This document shows, one piece after another, positions 1 through 7,943 of a DNA stretch of 64,000 nucleotides. The DNA comes from Weissella oryzae SG25 (GTDB lineage Bacteria; Bacillota; Bacilli; Lactobacillales; Lactobacillaceae), in NCBI RefSeq assembly GCF_000691805.2, contig NZ_DF820489.1, forward strand, positions 1-64,000, given 5' to 3'. Position 1 is the first letter of the stretch. The number at the start of each line of letters is the position of its first letter. The translations under genes were made by a program, and so were the position numbers. The notes beneath the pieces were generated by a model. It made no database searches. It was given only the letters and a program-made list of their open reading frames with translations, and was not told where the DNA came from.

Positions 1-32
1 AATGATCTACTTGTCGTTTGACGACTTGATAT

Positions 33-234
33 ATACTATAGTAATTAAATCACCTTGTCAACACCTGTTTTATTAAATCTTTTTACCAGGTATTTGTATA
101 TATCTTTGAAACAACTTAATTAATATTACAGAAGTTATCTCAATTTGTCAACAAGTAATTTATTTGCCTTTAAATTCAAATATCTTGCTTGTTACGACTT
201 GATATACATTACACTTGATTACTAATATGTGCAA
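33..234 (-). promoter_or_regulatory. Three tandem leftward promoters
   Basis: On the minus strand three sigma-A-like promoters point out of the left edge. They are TTGCAC-N17-TAATGT (-35 at 234-229, -10 at 211-206), TTGACA-N17-TAATAT (151-146, 128-123) and TTGACA-N17-TAGTAT (61-56, 38-33). All three have exact 17-base spacing. The word ATATCAAGTCGT occurs just after the first and third -10 boxes, so part of the region appears duplicated. The gene they serve begins outside the window. Nothing coding is seen in 1-334. Confidence 0.6.
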
Positions 235-263
235 TTCCTTTTACCATTTCTTAACTACTTATC

Positions 264-292
264 ATGACAAGCCTGCCTTATCATGATATTCT
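264..292 (+). promoter_or_regulatory. Promoter of the 128-aa gene
   Basis: ATGACA and TATTCT are separated by 17 bases and lie about 45 bases upstream of the start codon at 335. The word ATCATGA occurs twice (261-267 and 280-286), once at the -35 box and once just before the -10 box, so a regulator could bind here. That last point is inference. Confidence 0.45.
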
Positions 293-334
293 AAAATTAA
301 TCTATACGAATATAATTAAAGAAGGCAAGTTACT

Positions 335-721
335 ATGAGTTCAAAACCAGAAAAAGTTGCCGGCGAAACATTTCTAGCAATGCTATTACAATACAGCCGG
401 GACTTCCATTACAATCACATCAATTTCTCAGTTCGTCTCAATCGCAATCCAGCCTATACTCGGCAAGTAATGAATGTAACCTTGAAGCGAATTTCAAAAA
501 AATATGGTAATGATGAGCGCCTATATGCATCAATGAATGCTGACCAAGCTACTGCTATCTTAGCTTTAGTCAACCAACTAAAAGAAGCAATGTTTGCTGA
601 TTCAGCTAAAAAAATCAGTTGGTCAACTGATTTACTTGCTCGTAAGACCCAAGAGTTTGGCTATCATCAAATTCGCGAGCGTGACCAATACAATAATTTA
701 GAGTTTGAATTATTGCTCTAA
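335..721 (+). CDS. Unknown 128-aa cytoplasmic protein
   Basis: I do not recognise this protein. It has no signal peptide or membrane segment. It is mildly basic, rich in Tyr, Asn and Arg, and looks mostly helical. The stretch around residues 25-60 (Arg- and Asn-rich, ending at an RISKKYGND segment) could be a nucleic-acid-binding helix pair, but I see no defined helix-turn-helix. A GAAGG ribosome binding site sits about 10 bases before the ATG, a promoter is visible upstream, and a strong terminator follows at once. It is therefore a monocistronic gene, divergent from the gene to the left and convergent with the WxL locus. Small proteins of this kind are sometimes regulators, but nothing here proves that. 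Confidence 0.7.
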   Translation: MSSKPEKVAGETFLAMLLQYSRDFHYNHINFSVRLNRNPAYTRQVMNVTLKRISKKYGNDERLYASMNADQATAILALVNQLKEAMFADSAKKISWSTDLLARKTQEFGYHQIRERDQYNNLEFELLL

Positions 722-722
722 C

Positions 723-757
723 AAAAAACGCCAACCATTATCTGGTTGGCGTTTTTT
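723..757. terminator. Bidirectional terminator between convergent genes
   Basis: A 15-base inverted repeat runs from an A6 run through CGCCAACCA to TGGTTGGCG and a T6 run, with loop TTATC. The A and T runs make it functional in both directions, for the 128-aa gene and for the WxL operon. Confidence 0.9.
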
Positions 758-777
758 GTATTTTATCACCATTGAGT

Positions 778-1821
778 TTAGTTATTTGTGCTGTTATCCT
801 TATTTCTTCGCCTGAAAAGCAAGATGATTAACCCAATTATAATTAAAATCAAAAGAGCAATTAGTGAGTACAATAACCAATTAGGATTAGTTTGACCAAC
901 CGCCTTGCCATTGTAGTACTTGGCATCCTTAGCTGTGATTGTAAAGTCCTTACTAAAATGCCACTTACCTTTATTTGAATCGACAGTCATATCTAGATGA
1001 TATTTACCAGCCTGAATCGCTTGATCCTGTAACCCAATTGAATAATTGAAATTTGAATTAGGTGCAATTGACATATCGCTATTTGAGCTTTTAAACAAAA
1101 CTTTCTTTTGGTCAGCGCGCCTAACCTCTGTCTTAATCTTTACCTCACCAATCGTATTAGCTTTAACATTTTGTAAGTTAGCTAAAAGTGCTGTATGACC
1201 ATTACGCAAACCTGCTTGGACTTGGTTTAACTTTAATTCAGGTGCTGGCATTGTATCAGAGCTAGTTAATTGAATCCCAGTAACGTATGAAATTTGGTTT
1301 GTTATACCAACTGCTTTATCCTTTTGCAAAGGAGTGTTTGTTTGCTTATCTAATTGAGTAACATAAAAGCCACCAAGAATTTGTCCGCTAAACGTTTCTT
1401 GTGGTGCTTTCAAGGTGAAGCTAACTATTTTTTTACTATTTGCATCAACCGTAATTGTTTGTGCTCCTGAAAAAAGTTTATTCAAAGGGTATTGCAAAGT
1501 CTTATCTGGCTTCTTGGTACTATTACTATAATCAATATTACCGTTGTCATTTGTAATGGCCGCATTTGGTGTAATTTTCAACCGGATTTTTTTATTATCC
1601 GTATTTTGAATTGCTAGTTGGACTTGTTCTTCCATTCCAGGCGTAACCTTGAGCTTATAGTAACCAGCGGCTGAATCAATCTGATTACTAGGATAAATTG
1701 GCGTAACTGAAAACTTTACATCCTCAGCATGCACCAGACTGGTCGTTTTTAAAAGTAATCCCAAAAAGGTGACCAAACTCAATATTCCAAATAATACATA
1801 CTTTTTCAAATTCTTTGTCAT
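778..1821 (-). CDS. DUF916/DUF3324 WxL-associated membrane-anchored surface protein
   Basis: This 347-residue protein has a signal peptide (hydrophobic about residues 10-30), two extracellular Ig-like regions, and a C-terminal membrane helix (about 315-336) followed by a basic FRRRNKDN tail. That is the architecture of WxL-interacting proteins: an N-terminal DUF916 domain proposed to bind peptidoglycan and a DUF3324 domain proposed to bind WxL proteins. The central GQILGGFYVTQ segment and the beta-rich composition fit. It is the last gene of a three-gene minus-strand locus and lies 20 bases behind the lectin-WxL gene, so it is probably co-transcribed. Inferred role: it anchors the two upstream WxL proteins at the cell surface. 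The family assignment is from sequence pattern only. Confidence 0.85.
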   Translation of the reverse strand: MTKNLKKYVLFGILSLVTFLGLLLKTTSLVHAEDVKFSVTPIYPSNQIDSAAGYYKLKVTPGMEEQVQLAIQNTDNKKIRLKITPNAAITNDNGNIDYSNSTKKPDKTLQYPLNKLFSGAQTITVDANSKKIVSFTLKAPQETFSGQILGGFYVTQLDKQTNTPLQKDKAVGITNQISYVTGIQLTSSDTMPAPELKLNQVQAGLRNGHTALLANLQNVKANTIGEVKIKTEVRRADQKKVLFKSSNSDMSIAPNSNFNYSIGLQDQAIQAGKYHLDMTVDSNKGKWHFSKDFTITAKDAKYYNGKAVGQTNPNWLLYSLIALLILIIIGLIILLFRRRNKDNSTNN

Positions 1822-1841
1822 TAATTATTACCCCATTTTAA

Positions 1842-4040
1842 TTAAGGACTTGGTACGCTAGCCAAAGTCCATTTAATTGTCCCAGTGTATTCACCTGAAT
1901 AGGCACCCCCGCTATATTGCAGCATAATACCCGCATCCTTTGACCAATTAACCGCAGTCTCATCAAAATCTGTCGTTGTGACTTTATTAGCAACGACTGT
2001 CGCAGTATTTGTAATATTCGCTGTTTGCTTATTTGCTACGTAAACCAGATTACCATCGAGTTGTTTATTATCACTTGTTCGTACTAAAGGACTGGCCTGC
2101 GCCATTAAGGTCCAGCTAGAACCTTTCCCCCGAGTGTCGCGAACTGTTGGTGCCCAATTATCACTGTTACGGCCTAATAACTGATTCTGTCCAGTTATCC
2201 CATCTGAAAAACCAATATCTGAATTTATTTGACTAAAACTTAAACTACCACCAGTAACATAAGTCGTTACTACATTAGATTTTTCATTATAACCAGCATT
2301 TGAAATATAGGCTGATACTTTATGGACTTGACTCATAGAAACACCACTTAGGTCTATTTTTTGCGTAAAGTCGCCTCCAATACTATTCAAGGCCACCGTT
2401 TTATTTGGTCCATCATCGATACTATAGTTCAAAGTACCAACTGCCTTGCTATCATTACTAGGCTGCTGCCACTTACCACTAAGTGTTAAAGTATTATCAC
2501 CAGTTATAATTGTGGGACTATTTGCAGTTGCTTGACTGTCAAGACTCATTGTTGGCACACTCGTTACATAAGCCTTTAGCATAGTTTCTTCGCTCGCCGT
2601 AGTACCGTCCAATCTAATGTCCATTTCTGAACCTAAATTACTCTTACCATCCGTTGGCGTTGGACTTCCCGCTTTGAAATTCACTTTAGTAGTAATTGTG
2701 GAGCCCATAGCAATGTCACCTAAATTAATACCAGTGCCATAATCACCCAATTTCGTACTAAATAAATCTGTATCCTTAGCATTACGCACTGTTTGTGCAT
2801 TGCCATTTAAATCAACTGCTGGTGTTTGGTAATTACTACTACCATCAAGTTTCTTACCATTGATTGTTATCCCAGCACCACTATTATATAAATAACCTTG
2901 ATTACTATCAGTCCCCATCTTCTTTCCACGAATTGCAACAGACTTCCAGCTTGTATCCGTCGTATTTGATGTATTCGTACCATTAATCACACCCAATAGG
3001 TCTTCATTTGGTTTTGCGGGATTAGCTTGCGTAACTTCATTACCTTGTGAACCATCAGCATTTTTATGGTAGGTCTTGAAATCTTGTTTCGTGGTTGGAA
3101 TATTTGAAATTGACTGAAAGGCTACTGCATTACGTTCAAAAAAGGTTCCTGTTTTACCCGTAAAGCCCCAATATACCGAATTTGAGCCAAAGGTTTGCAT
3201 TGGATTAATGCTAACTACCGTTGGCTGGGCTTGATTATCGAAACTGTAAGTTAAGGTTTTATTTGCCGCTGACCAGGAAACTTTAAACGTATGCCAACGT
3301 CCATTAGATATGGTACTTGAAAAGGTCTGTAGGCCTTGATGCTTTAGAGCACTGGAGTATTTGGTCGTCAAACCAAAAATCCCTGATGATGTCTGGCCAA
3401 CATAATAAGATGAAGTCTGGCTTGGAAAGCCATAGGCAATATGACTTTGTCCTGAAATCTGCGTCTCATTAATACTATAACGTCCCCACGACTGTTCTTG
3501 TGAAAAATCACTGACGTCCCAGTTATTATTTTGATAAGTATCAAATTCAACAGCAAAGCTGTTTTGAATCGCTTTGTTTACCTCAACATTACTTGAACTA
3601 GCATCAGTTAATTGCGGTGCCCATACCCCTAATTGGTTACCCGGAGTATTACTGGGCTGAATTGCACCGGTTTTACTACTATCATTATGCATAACAAAGG
3701 CCATCCCATCAGCTGCTGAAGCTGCTGAATCACCAAAATTCAAAAGCATTGTTGATGTAAAATCCTTGGTTAGATCAATTTTATTAGCCTCCTGAGACCA
3801 TATCGCTCCTGATTGATTTGGCAAAGCATTATTAACCACCGTTACACCTTTATCCGGTAGGACACTATCAGATCCGCTAGGTAAAGCAAATAAATGGTCA
3901 ATATTAGCGATATGATCTGGCACTGGATCAATTGTCGCAAAGGCCACTTGTCCACTAAGGGTAACTGTTCCCAAAGTAATCGCAATAGATATAACTGGCC
4001 TTAGCCACTTTTTTACTAGGCTACGAATTTTCAACCTCAT
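1842..4040 (-). CDS. L-type lectin-like WxL domain surface protein
   Basis: This 732-residue secreted protein has a basic N-terminus and a hydrophobic signal segment (about residues 13-35). An N-terminal legume-lectin-like region (about 45-310) carries the motifs ADGMAFVMHND, AVEFDTYQNN and WHTFKVSW. The middle is made of beta-rich repeats, and a C-terminal WxL domain (about 590-732) has both signatures, SSWTLMAQ and IKWTLASVPSP. L-type lectin domains in Gram-positive surface proteins bind glycans, and WxL domains attach non-covalently to the wall. The likely role is adhesion or glycan binding. The start has AAGGGGGG almost touching the ATG, an unusually short spacing. It lies between a small WxL gene and the DUF916/DUF3324 gene, a typical WxL cluster. 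Confidence 0.85.
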   Translation of the reverse strand: MRLKIRSLVKKWLRPVISIAITLGTVTLSGQVAFATIDPVPDHIANIDHLFALPSGSDSVLPDKGVTVVNNALPNQSGAIWSQEANKIDLTKDFTSTMLLNFGDSAASAADGMAFVMHNDSSKTGAIQPSNTPGNQLGVWAPQLTDASSSNVEVNKAIQNSFAVEFDTYQNNNWDVSDFSQEQSWGRYSINETQISGQSHIAYGFPSQTSSYYVGQTSSGIFGLTTKYSSALKHQGLQTFSSTISNGRWHTFKVSWSAANKTLTYSFDNQAQPTVVSINPMQTFGSNSVYWGFTGKTGTFFERNAVAFQSISNIPTTKQDFKTYHKNADGSQGNEVTQANPAKPNEDLLGVINGTNTSNTTDTSWKSVAIRGKKMGTDSNQGYLYNSGAGITINGKKLDGSSNYQTPAVDLNGNAQTVRNAKDTDLFSTKLGDYGTGINLGDIAMGSTITTKVNFKAGSPTPTDGKSNLGSEMDIRLDGTTASEETMLKAYVTSVPTMSLDSQATANSPTIITGDNTLTLSGKWQQPSNDSKAVGTLNYSIDDGPNKTVALNSIGGDFTQKIDLSGVSMSQVHKVSAYISNAGYNEKSNVVTTYVTGGSLSFSQINSDIGFSDGITGQNQLLGRNSDNWAPTVRDTRGKGSSWTLMAQASPLVRTSDNKQLDGNLVYVANKQTANITNTATVVANKVTTTDFDETAVNWSKDAGIMLQYSGGAYSGEYTGTIKWTLASVPSP

Positions 4041-4068
4041 CCCCCCCTTGTATATCCATTCATAATTA

Positions 4069-4132
4069 AGCTGTTACATTCACAAACTTACTCGCACAAA
4101 TTTTCAAATGTAACAGCTCATTGAAGAGCTGT
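4069..4132 (-). promoter_or_regulatory. Mutually exclusive hairpins between WxL genes
   Basis: Read on the minus strand, the gap between the two WxL genes first forms ACAGCTC/GAGCTGT (4132-4126 with 4119-4113). The same AGCTGT sequence can instead pair over 12 bases, as AGCTGTTACATT (4118-4107) with AATGTAACAGCT (4080-4069). The two foldings exclude each other. There is no long U-run, so this is not a standard terminator. It may be a processing, stability or attenuation element setting the ratio of the two proteins (inference). Confidence 0.5.
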
Positions 4133-4146
4133 CCAAGCTAAACTAA

Positions 4147-4746
4147 TTATGCCTTTGGTGTTGAAGCTAAAGTCCAAGTAAGTTGTCCTTTGTAGTTGCC
4201 CGCATACATACCTGGCAATACATGCAAGTTAGAACCGCTAATTGTATAATTCCAGTTACCCAAGCCTTGATCCTTAGCAGCTGTAATGATTGTTTGAGCT
4301 GAACTATCAGTCAAAGTTGCACTTGTCTTATTCGCAATATCAGCACCGCTATCAGCACTCATTGCGTCAACATTATTCAATGTTAAAGTTGAACCGGCTA
4401 AGGTATGTGAACTTGCATCCTTAAAAGCACCGGTCAAGGCTACTGTGACAGTGTAGCCAGCACCAGTTCCTCGTGAATCAGAAACGGCTACCTTACTATC
4501 ACCTACCTTGGTTGTTTGAGCTAAATCAAGCGCAGATGCTGTAATTTCTTTTGTACCAAAGTCTAAATCAGGAACCTTATTTAAGGTAAGAGTTTGATCT
4601 TCTGGCTGCTTTGGTGCTGTCAAACTAGCCGAAACATTTGAAGTTCCCACCTGTGTGCTTGTTGCTGCAAAGACTGAACCACTAGCCAAGATAGCAAAGC
4701 TTGTTGAAACTACCAAACTACCCGTTAAAATTGTTGCGATTTTCAT
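4147..4746 (-). CDS. Small WxL domain surface protein
   Basis: This 199-residue protein has a signal peptide (residues 1-28, cleavage probably after SVFAAT) and then essentially only a WxL domain. It keeps the terminal motif QLTWTLASTPKA. The upstream motif is degenerate: where the family usually has a GW-x-V segment, it has GAGYTVTVALTG, with Tyr for Trp. WxL domains mediate non-covalent attachment to the wall in lactobacilli and enterococci. It is the promoter-proximal gene of the locus, 106 bases upstream of the lectin-WxL gene, with a GGGGG ribosome binding site. It probably acts as an abundant partner of the DUF916/DUF3324 protein. I am sure of the family but not of any ligand. Confidence 0.85.
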   Translation of the reverse strand: MKIATILTGSLVVSTSFAILASGSVFAATSTQVGTSNVSASLTAPKQPEDQTLTLNKVPDLDFGTKEITASALDLAQTTKVGDSKVAVSDSRGTGAGYTVTVALTGAFKDASSHTLAGSTLTLNNVDAMSADSGADIANKTSATLTDSSAQTIITAAKDQGLGNWNYTISGSNLHVLPGMYAGNYKGQLTWTLASTPKA

Positions 4747-5193
4747 TCACTTATTTCCCCCATGTATTTGAGATTACATAACAGTATTTTTGACGTTTGA
4801 TTAATTGAGTAAAATAAGACTGAAACTCTCTCTTAGCTTAGAATGACTAATCTAACTAAATTGCACAAAGCAGCAATTAAAATCAATTAGTCGATTTCTT
4901 TCAAACTGGCTAAAGTATTCACTTACTATTTCTCAGCTATCTCAAGGCCAATGATATTTTATATCATACAGGCTATACTTTACAATCTTTTTATTTGACT
5001 AATTTTTATTATTTTTAATAGCTATTTGCATAATATGCACAATTCTTTATACATACATATTTTTTTGTCCTATTCAAGCCATTAAAATGTACAAATTTAT
5101 TATTTAAAAATATTTATATATCTTTGGTATACTCCAATTACCAAAAGAATTAATTTTTAGTAGTCCTAACTGAAATTATTTTATTATTTATAA
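4747..5193. other. AT-rich intergenic region without a gene
   Basis: About 450 bases with no credible gene. It is very AT-rich with many short T-runs and stops in all frames. It must hold the promoter of the WxL locus on the minus strand, but I cannot choose a convincing -35/-10 pair. The gpmA terminator borders it on the right. Confidence 0.5.
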
Positions 5194-5240
5194 AATAGAA
5201 AAGCCCCGTAAGCTAAATCAACTTACGGGGCTTTTCTATT
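5194..5240 (-). terminator. gpmA terminator
   Basis: A 19-base-pair stem (AATAGAAAAGCCCCGTAAG with its complement) and a 9-base loop lie ten bases after the gpmA stop codon. The flanking A/T runs would let it work in both directions. Confidence 0.9.
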
Positions 5241-5249
5241 AAGTTTTAA

Positions 5250-5963
5250 TTATTCGCCAATAATCTTCTTATCAGCAACTTTCATATCAGCATCAAAATC
5301 ATAAATCCAAGGTTGACCATTGGCAATTTCAACCTTCAAAATATCATCATCAGAAATATTTTCAATATGCTTTACCAAAGCACGCAATGAATTACCATGG
5401 GCTGCAATAATTACGTTCTTACCAGCCTTCAAATCAGCTTCAATATTTGAAGCCCAGAAAGGCAAGACACGCTCCAAAGTAACCTTTAGGTTCTCACCGA
5501 ATGGTAGCTCACCTTCAGGTACATCTGCGTAACGACGGTCAAAGGCAGCATAAGTCTTACCTAAGACTTCAACTGTTTCTGTTTGCTCAGTCAACAATGG
5601 AGGCAAAACATCATATGAACGGCGCCATTGCAAAACTTGATCAGCGCCCCACTTTTCAGCAGCATCAGCCTTGTTCAATCCTTGCAAAGCACCATAATGC
5701 CGTTCGTTCAAACGCCATGACTTAGCTTCAGGGATGAATAGTTGGCCAGCTTCTTCAAGGGCCAAGTGCAATGTTGTGATTGCACGAGTCAAAACAGATG
5801 TATAAGCTTGGTCAAACTGGATTCCTTCAGCAGCTAACATCTCACCAGCTTTACGTGCTTGTTGGATTCCTTGCTCGCTCAACTTAGTATCAACCCAACC
5901 GTTGAATAAGTTCAATGCATTCCATTCAGATTGTCCATGACGAATCAAAACTAACTTTGCCAT
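5250..5963 (-). CDS. gpmA: 2,3-bisphosphoglycerate-dependent phosphoglycerate mutase
   Basis: Interconverts 3- and 2-phosphoglycerate in lower glycolysis through a phosphohistidine. The N-terminal LIRHGQSEWN motif carries the catalytic His (residue 9), the second catalytic His lies in IIAAHGNSLRAL, and the ERHYGALQGLNK motif is typical of the dPGM family. At 237 residues it is slightly longer than the usual 228-230. It starts MAKLVLIRHG with GAGG upstream. It has its own strong terminator and a gap of about 100 bases from the upstream reductase gene, so it is probably monocistronic. Function is certain by family; regulation is not visible. Confidence 0.97.
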   Translation of the reverse strand: MAKLVLIRHGQSEWNALNLFNGWVDTKLSEQGIQQARKAGEMLAAEGIQFDQAYTSVLTRAITTLHLALEEAGQLFIPEAKSWRLNERHYGALQGLNKADAAEKWGADQVLQWRRSYDVLPPLLTEQTETVEVLGKTYAAFDRRYADVPEGELPFGENLKVTLERVLPFWASNIEADLKAGKNVIIAAHGNSLRALVKHIENISDDDILKVEIANGQPWIYDFDADMKVADKKIIGE

Positions 5964-6067
5964 TGAAAAAGTACCTCTTCTTTTATAAATATTGTAAGTT
6001 CATTGTATCACTTTTTTTCTTTAGTGGACTTCCTCTATTTGATTGTATCCGCTTTCATACACAGAAA

Positions 6068-7084
6068 TCAGCGTTTAACCTGACCTTCTTCAATAACAAT
6101 GCTTGAAGAATGCTCTGGTGCCGTCTGCCGTTCTGGATAGAGCCGACGAATCACAGCATTAATTGCCGTAGGAACTTCACCAAAGCCCGTTGCAATTAAT
6201 TCGGCCTTACCGCCATAACCAGCTACATCACCCACTGCAAAAACCATTGGCTCCGAAGTCTCCTGCTCAGCATTCACAACAAACTTTAATCGTTCAGTTG
6301 ATGGCTGAACTTCCCAACCATCAATAATCTTATTTTCTGAAATGAAGCCGTAGGAAACAACAATATCATCAACGATAATTGTCTTAAGCTCCTCAGTCCG
6401 TACCTTAAGTAAATCAACAGCCAAGGAGCCATCTAAATTCTTTTGAATCGCCTTTATATTATATGGAGTTTGTAAAATAATATCAGATTGCTCTAAAGTC
6501 GTTACTGCACTTTCCATGGCTCTAAAGGTTTCACGCCGGTGAGTTAAATGAACTTCACTAGCTAACTCATTCAACATTAAAGCTGTATCTACTGCTGAAT
6601 CGCCACCACCAGCAACTAAAACTCGCCGGCTAGCATATTGCTTTAAATCACCCAAAAAGTAGTGGATTCCTTTTCCCTCTAAATCTTGTTCAATCTCAGC
6701 CGGTAGTCGGCGCGGCTCAAATGCCCCACGGCCAGTTGCAATCAAAATCGCAGCTGAATGGAAACTCCCTCGGTTTGTTTGCACAATAAATCCAGTTTCT
6801 TTTGCGATAACATTTGTTACGGTTGTTTTTAAATATAAATGCTGTGGAAATTGCTCCATTTGCGTTTTTAGACTTCCAACCAAATCCCGCCCAGAAGTCT
6901 TCACATAACCAGCTACATCGAGAATATTTTTTTCTGGGTACAAATTAGCGACCTGACCGCCAACACTGGCCAAAGACTCAATTATCACAGTATCTAACTC
7001 TCTTAACCCAGCATAAAAACCAGCAAAAAGGCCAATTGGTCCAGCACCTATAATCGTTAAATCTGTATCCTTTAGCTCGCTCAT
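6068..7084 (-). CDS. Ferredoxin/flavodoxin--NADP reductase, YumC type
   Basis: A thioredoxin-reductase-like flavoprotein of 338 residues. The FAD-binding GAGPIGLFAG lies at about residues 12-21, the NAD(P)-binding VAGGGDSAVDTA at about 157-168, and the FAD-closing AVGDVAGYGGKAELIA near 275. The CxxC that defines thioredoxin reductase is absent between the two nucleotide domains, which points to the YumC class of ferredoxin/flavodoxin-NADP+ oxidoreductases. It transfers electrons between NADPH and small electron carriers in the cytoplasm. It is the third gene of a minus-strand run ispE-sseB-yumC with gaps of 23 bases, so co-transcription is likely. The physiological partner cannot be read here. 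Confidence 0.88.
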   Translation of the reverse strand: MSELKDTDLTIIGAGPIGLFAGFYAGLRELDTVIIESLASVGGQVANLYPEKNILDVAGYVKTSGRDLVGSLKTQMEQFPQHLYLKTTVTNVIAKETGFIVQTNRGSFHSAAILIATGRGAFEPRRLPAEIEQDLEGKGIHYFLGDLKQYASRRVLVAGGGDSAVDTALMLNELASEVHLTHRRETFRAMESAVTTLEQSDIILQTPYNIKAIQKNLDGSLAVDLLKVRTEELKTIIVDDIVVSYGFISENKIIDGWEVQPSTERLKFVVNAEQETSEPMVFAVGDVAGYGGKAELIATGFGEVPTAINAVIRRLYPERQTAPEHSSSIVIEEGQVKR

Positions 7085-7107
7085 TTTTCTACCCCATCTC
7101 TAAAACT

Positions 7108-7920
7108 TTAAAGGTTTCTAGTGTATTTAGCTCTAAATTCTGTCAAATCAAGACCCAGGTCACTTTGCAAAATCATATCAACAGCTGATTTACCTTCAGG
7201 TGCGAAGTTACCAAAAGCCCGTGCGAATTCAGGGAAGAAAGCTCTAAGCTTCTCTGCATCCGGACCATCAATTACCAATAAATAATTAGCCACTTTGGTT
7301 TTGTTGTTGGTTAGCCAAAGCAAATACATCGTTTGAATTTCACCATAACTATCGTCAGCAATACCAATCAACTCGGCCATTAGTGGCGTTGGCAGACTCT
7401 TGTCATCAGTATCTTGAATATCTAACTCGGCATCCTCAGACCCTTGAGCTGCAGTTTGTCCACCTGGCTGTGGGCTATGCGTACGGTCAGCAAACAAATA
7501 GTTGAGATTCTCACGTGAAATTGGCATTCCATTAGTAAAGGGATTTAGGGCTAAGCCGGCTAACTCATCACCAGCTTGATTTACAACTGGTAAATATTCT
7601 TCTAAAGTCATTGGCCAAGTATATAAATCCTCATCTGCCGCCATGTCGCCGGCTGCCATGGCTTCCATATCAGTAAAGATTGGGAAGACGCTTTGCCCCT
7701 CTTCGGTCTGCAAGGCTACTAAGCGTGTTTCGGTGTTTTCAGCTAAAGCCACTGAACCGTCATCATTAGTAATTGGCGCTTGGCTAAAATTAACTGGTGC
7801 TAAAAAGGTCGCCGCTTTTAACTCAGCAACAAAATTAGCTTCATTTTCAGGATTTTCTTCAATTCTAAATTGCTCTAAAGCGCTTAAAAGAGCACTATTT
7901 TCAAATTCTTCTGGATTCAT
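7108..7920 (-). CDS. SseB-like protein
   Basis: This 270-residue acidic cytoplasmic protein resembles the SseB family, a poorly understood fold found in many bacteria including lactobacilli. The N-terminal half contains the family-like stretch LAPVNFSQAP, then LVALQTEEGQSVFPIFTDME, where the protein is proposed to adopt its alpha/beta fold. The C-terminal half (about 175-270), with an ISDDSY-like IADDSYGEI and the tail FPEFARAFGNF, matches the companion C-terminal domain. No catalytic motif is visible. The GAGGAGA ribosome binding site is strong. It lies between ispE and the reductase gene. The molecular role is unknown and I do not infer one from the neighbours. Confidence 0.7.
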   Translation of the reverse strand: MNPEEFENSALLSALEQFRIEENPENEANFVAELKAATFLAPVNFSQAPITNDDGSVALAENTETRLVALQTEEGQSVFPIFTDMEAMAAGDMAADEDLYTWPMTLEEYLPVVNQAGDELAGLALNPFTNGMPISRENLNYLFADRTHSPQPGGQTAAQGSEDAELDIQDTDDKSLPTPLMAELIGIADDSYGEIQTMYLLWLTNNKTKVANYLLVIDGPDAEKLRAFFPEFARAFGNFAPEGKSAVDMILQSDLGLDLTEFRAKYTRNL

Positions 7921-7943
7921 ATTATCTCCTCTATACGTTCTAT

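Noticed and set aside
3368-3556. A 62-aa frame inside the lectin-WxL gene
   Set aside because: It is a shadow frame within the coding sequence without a ribosome binding site.
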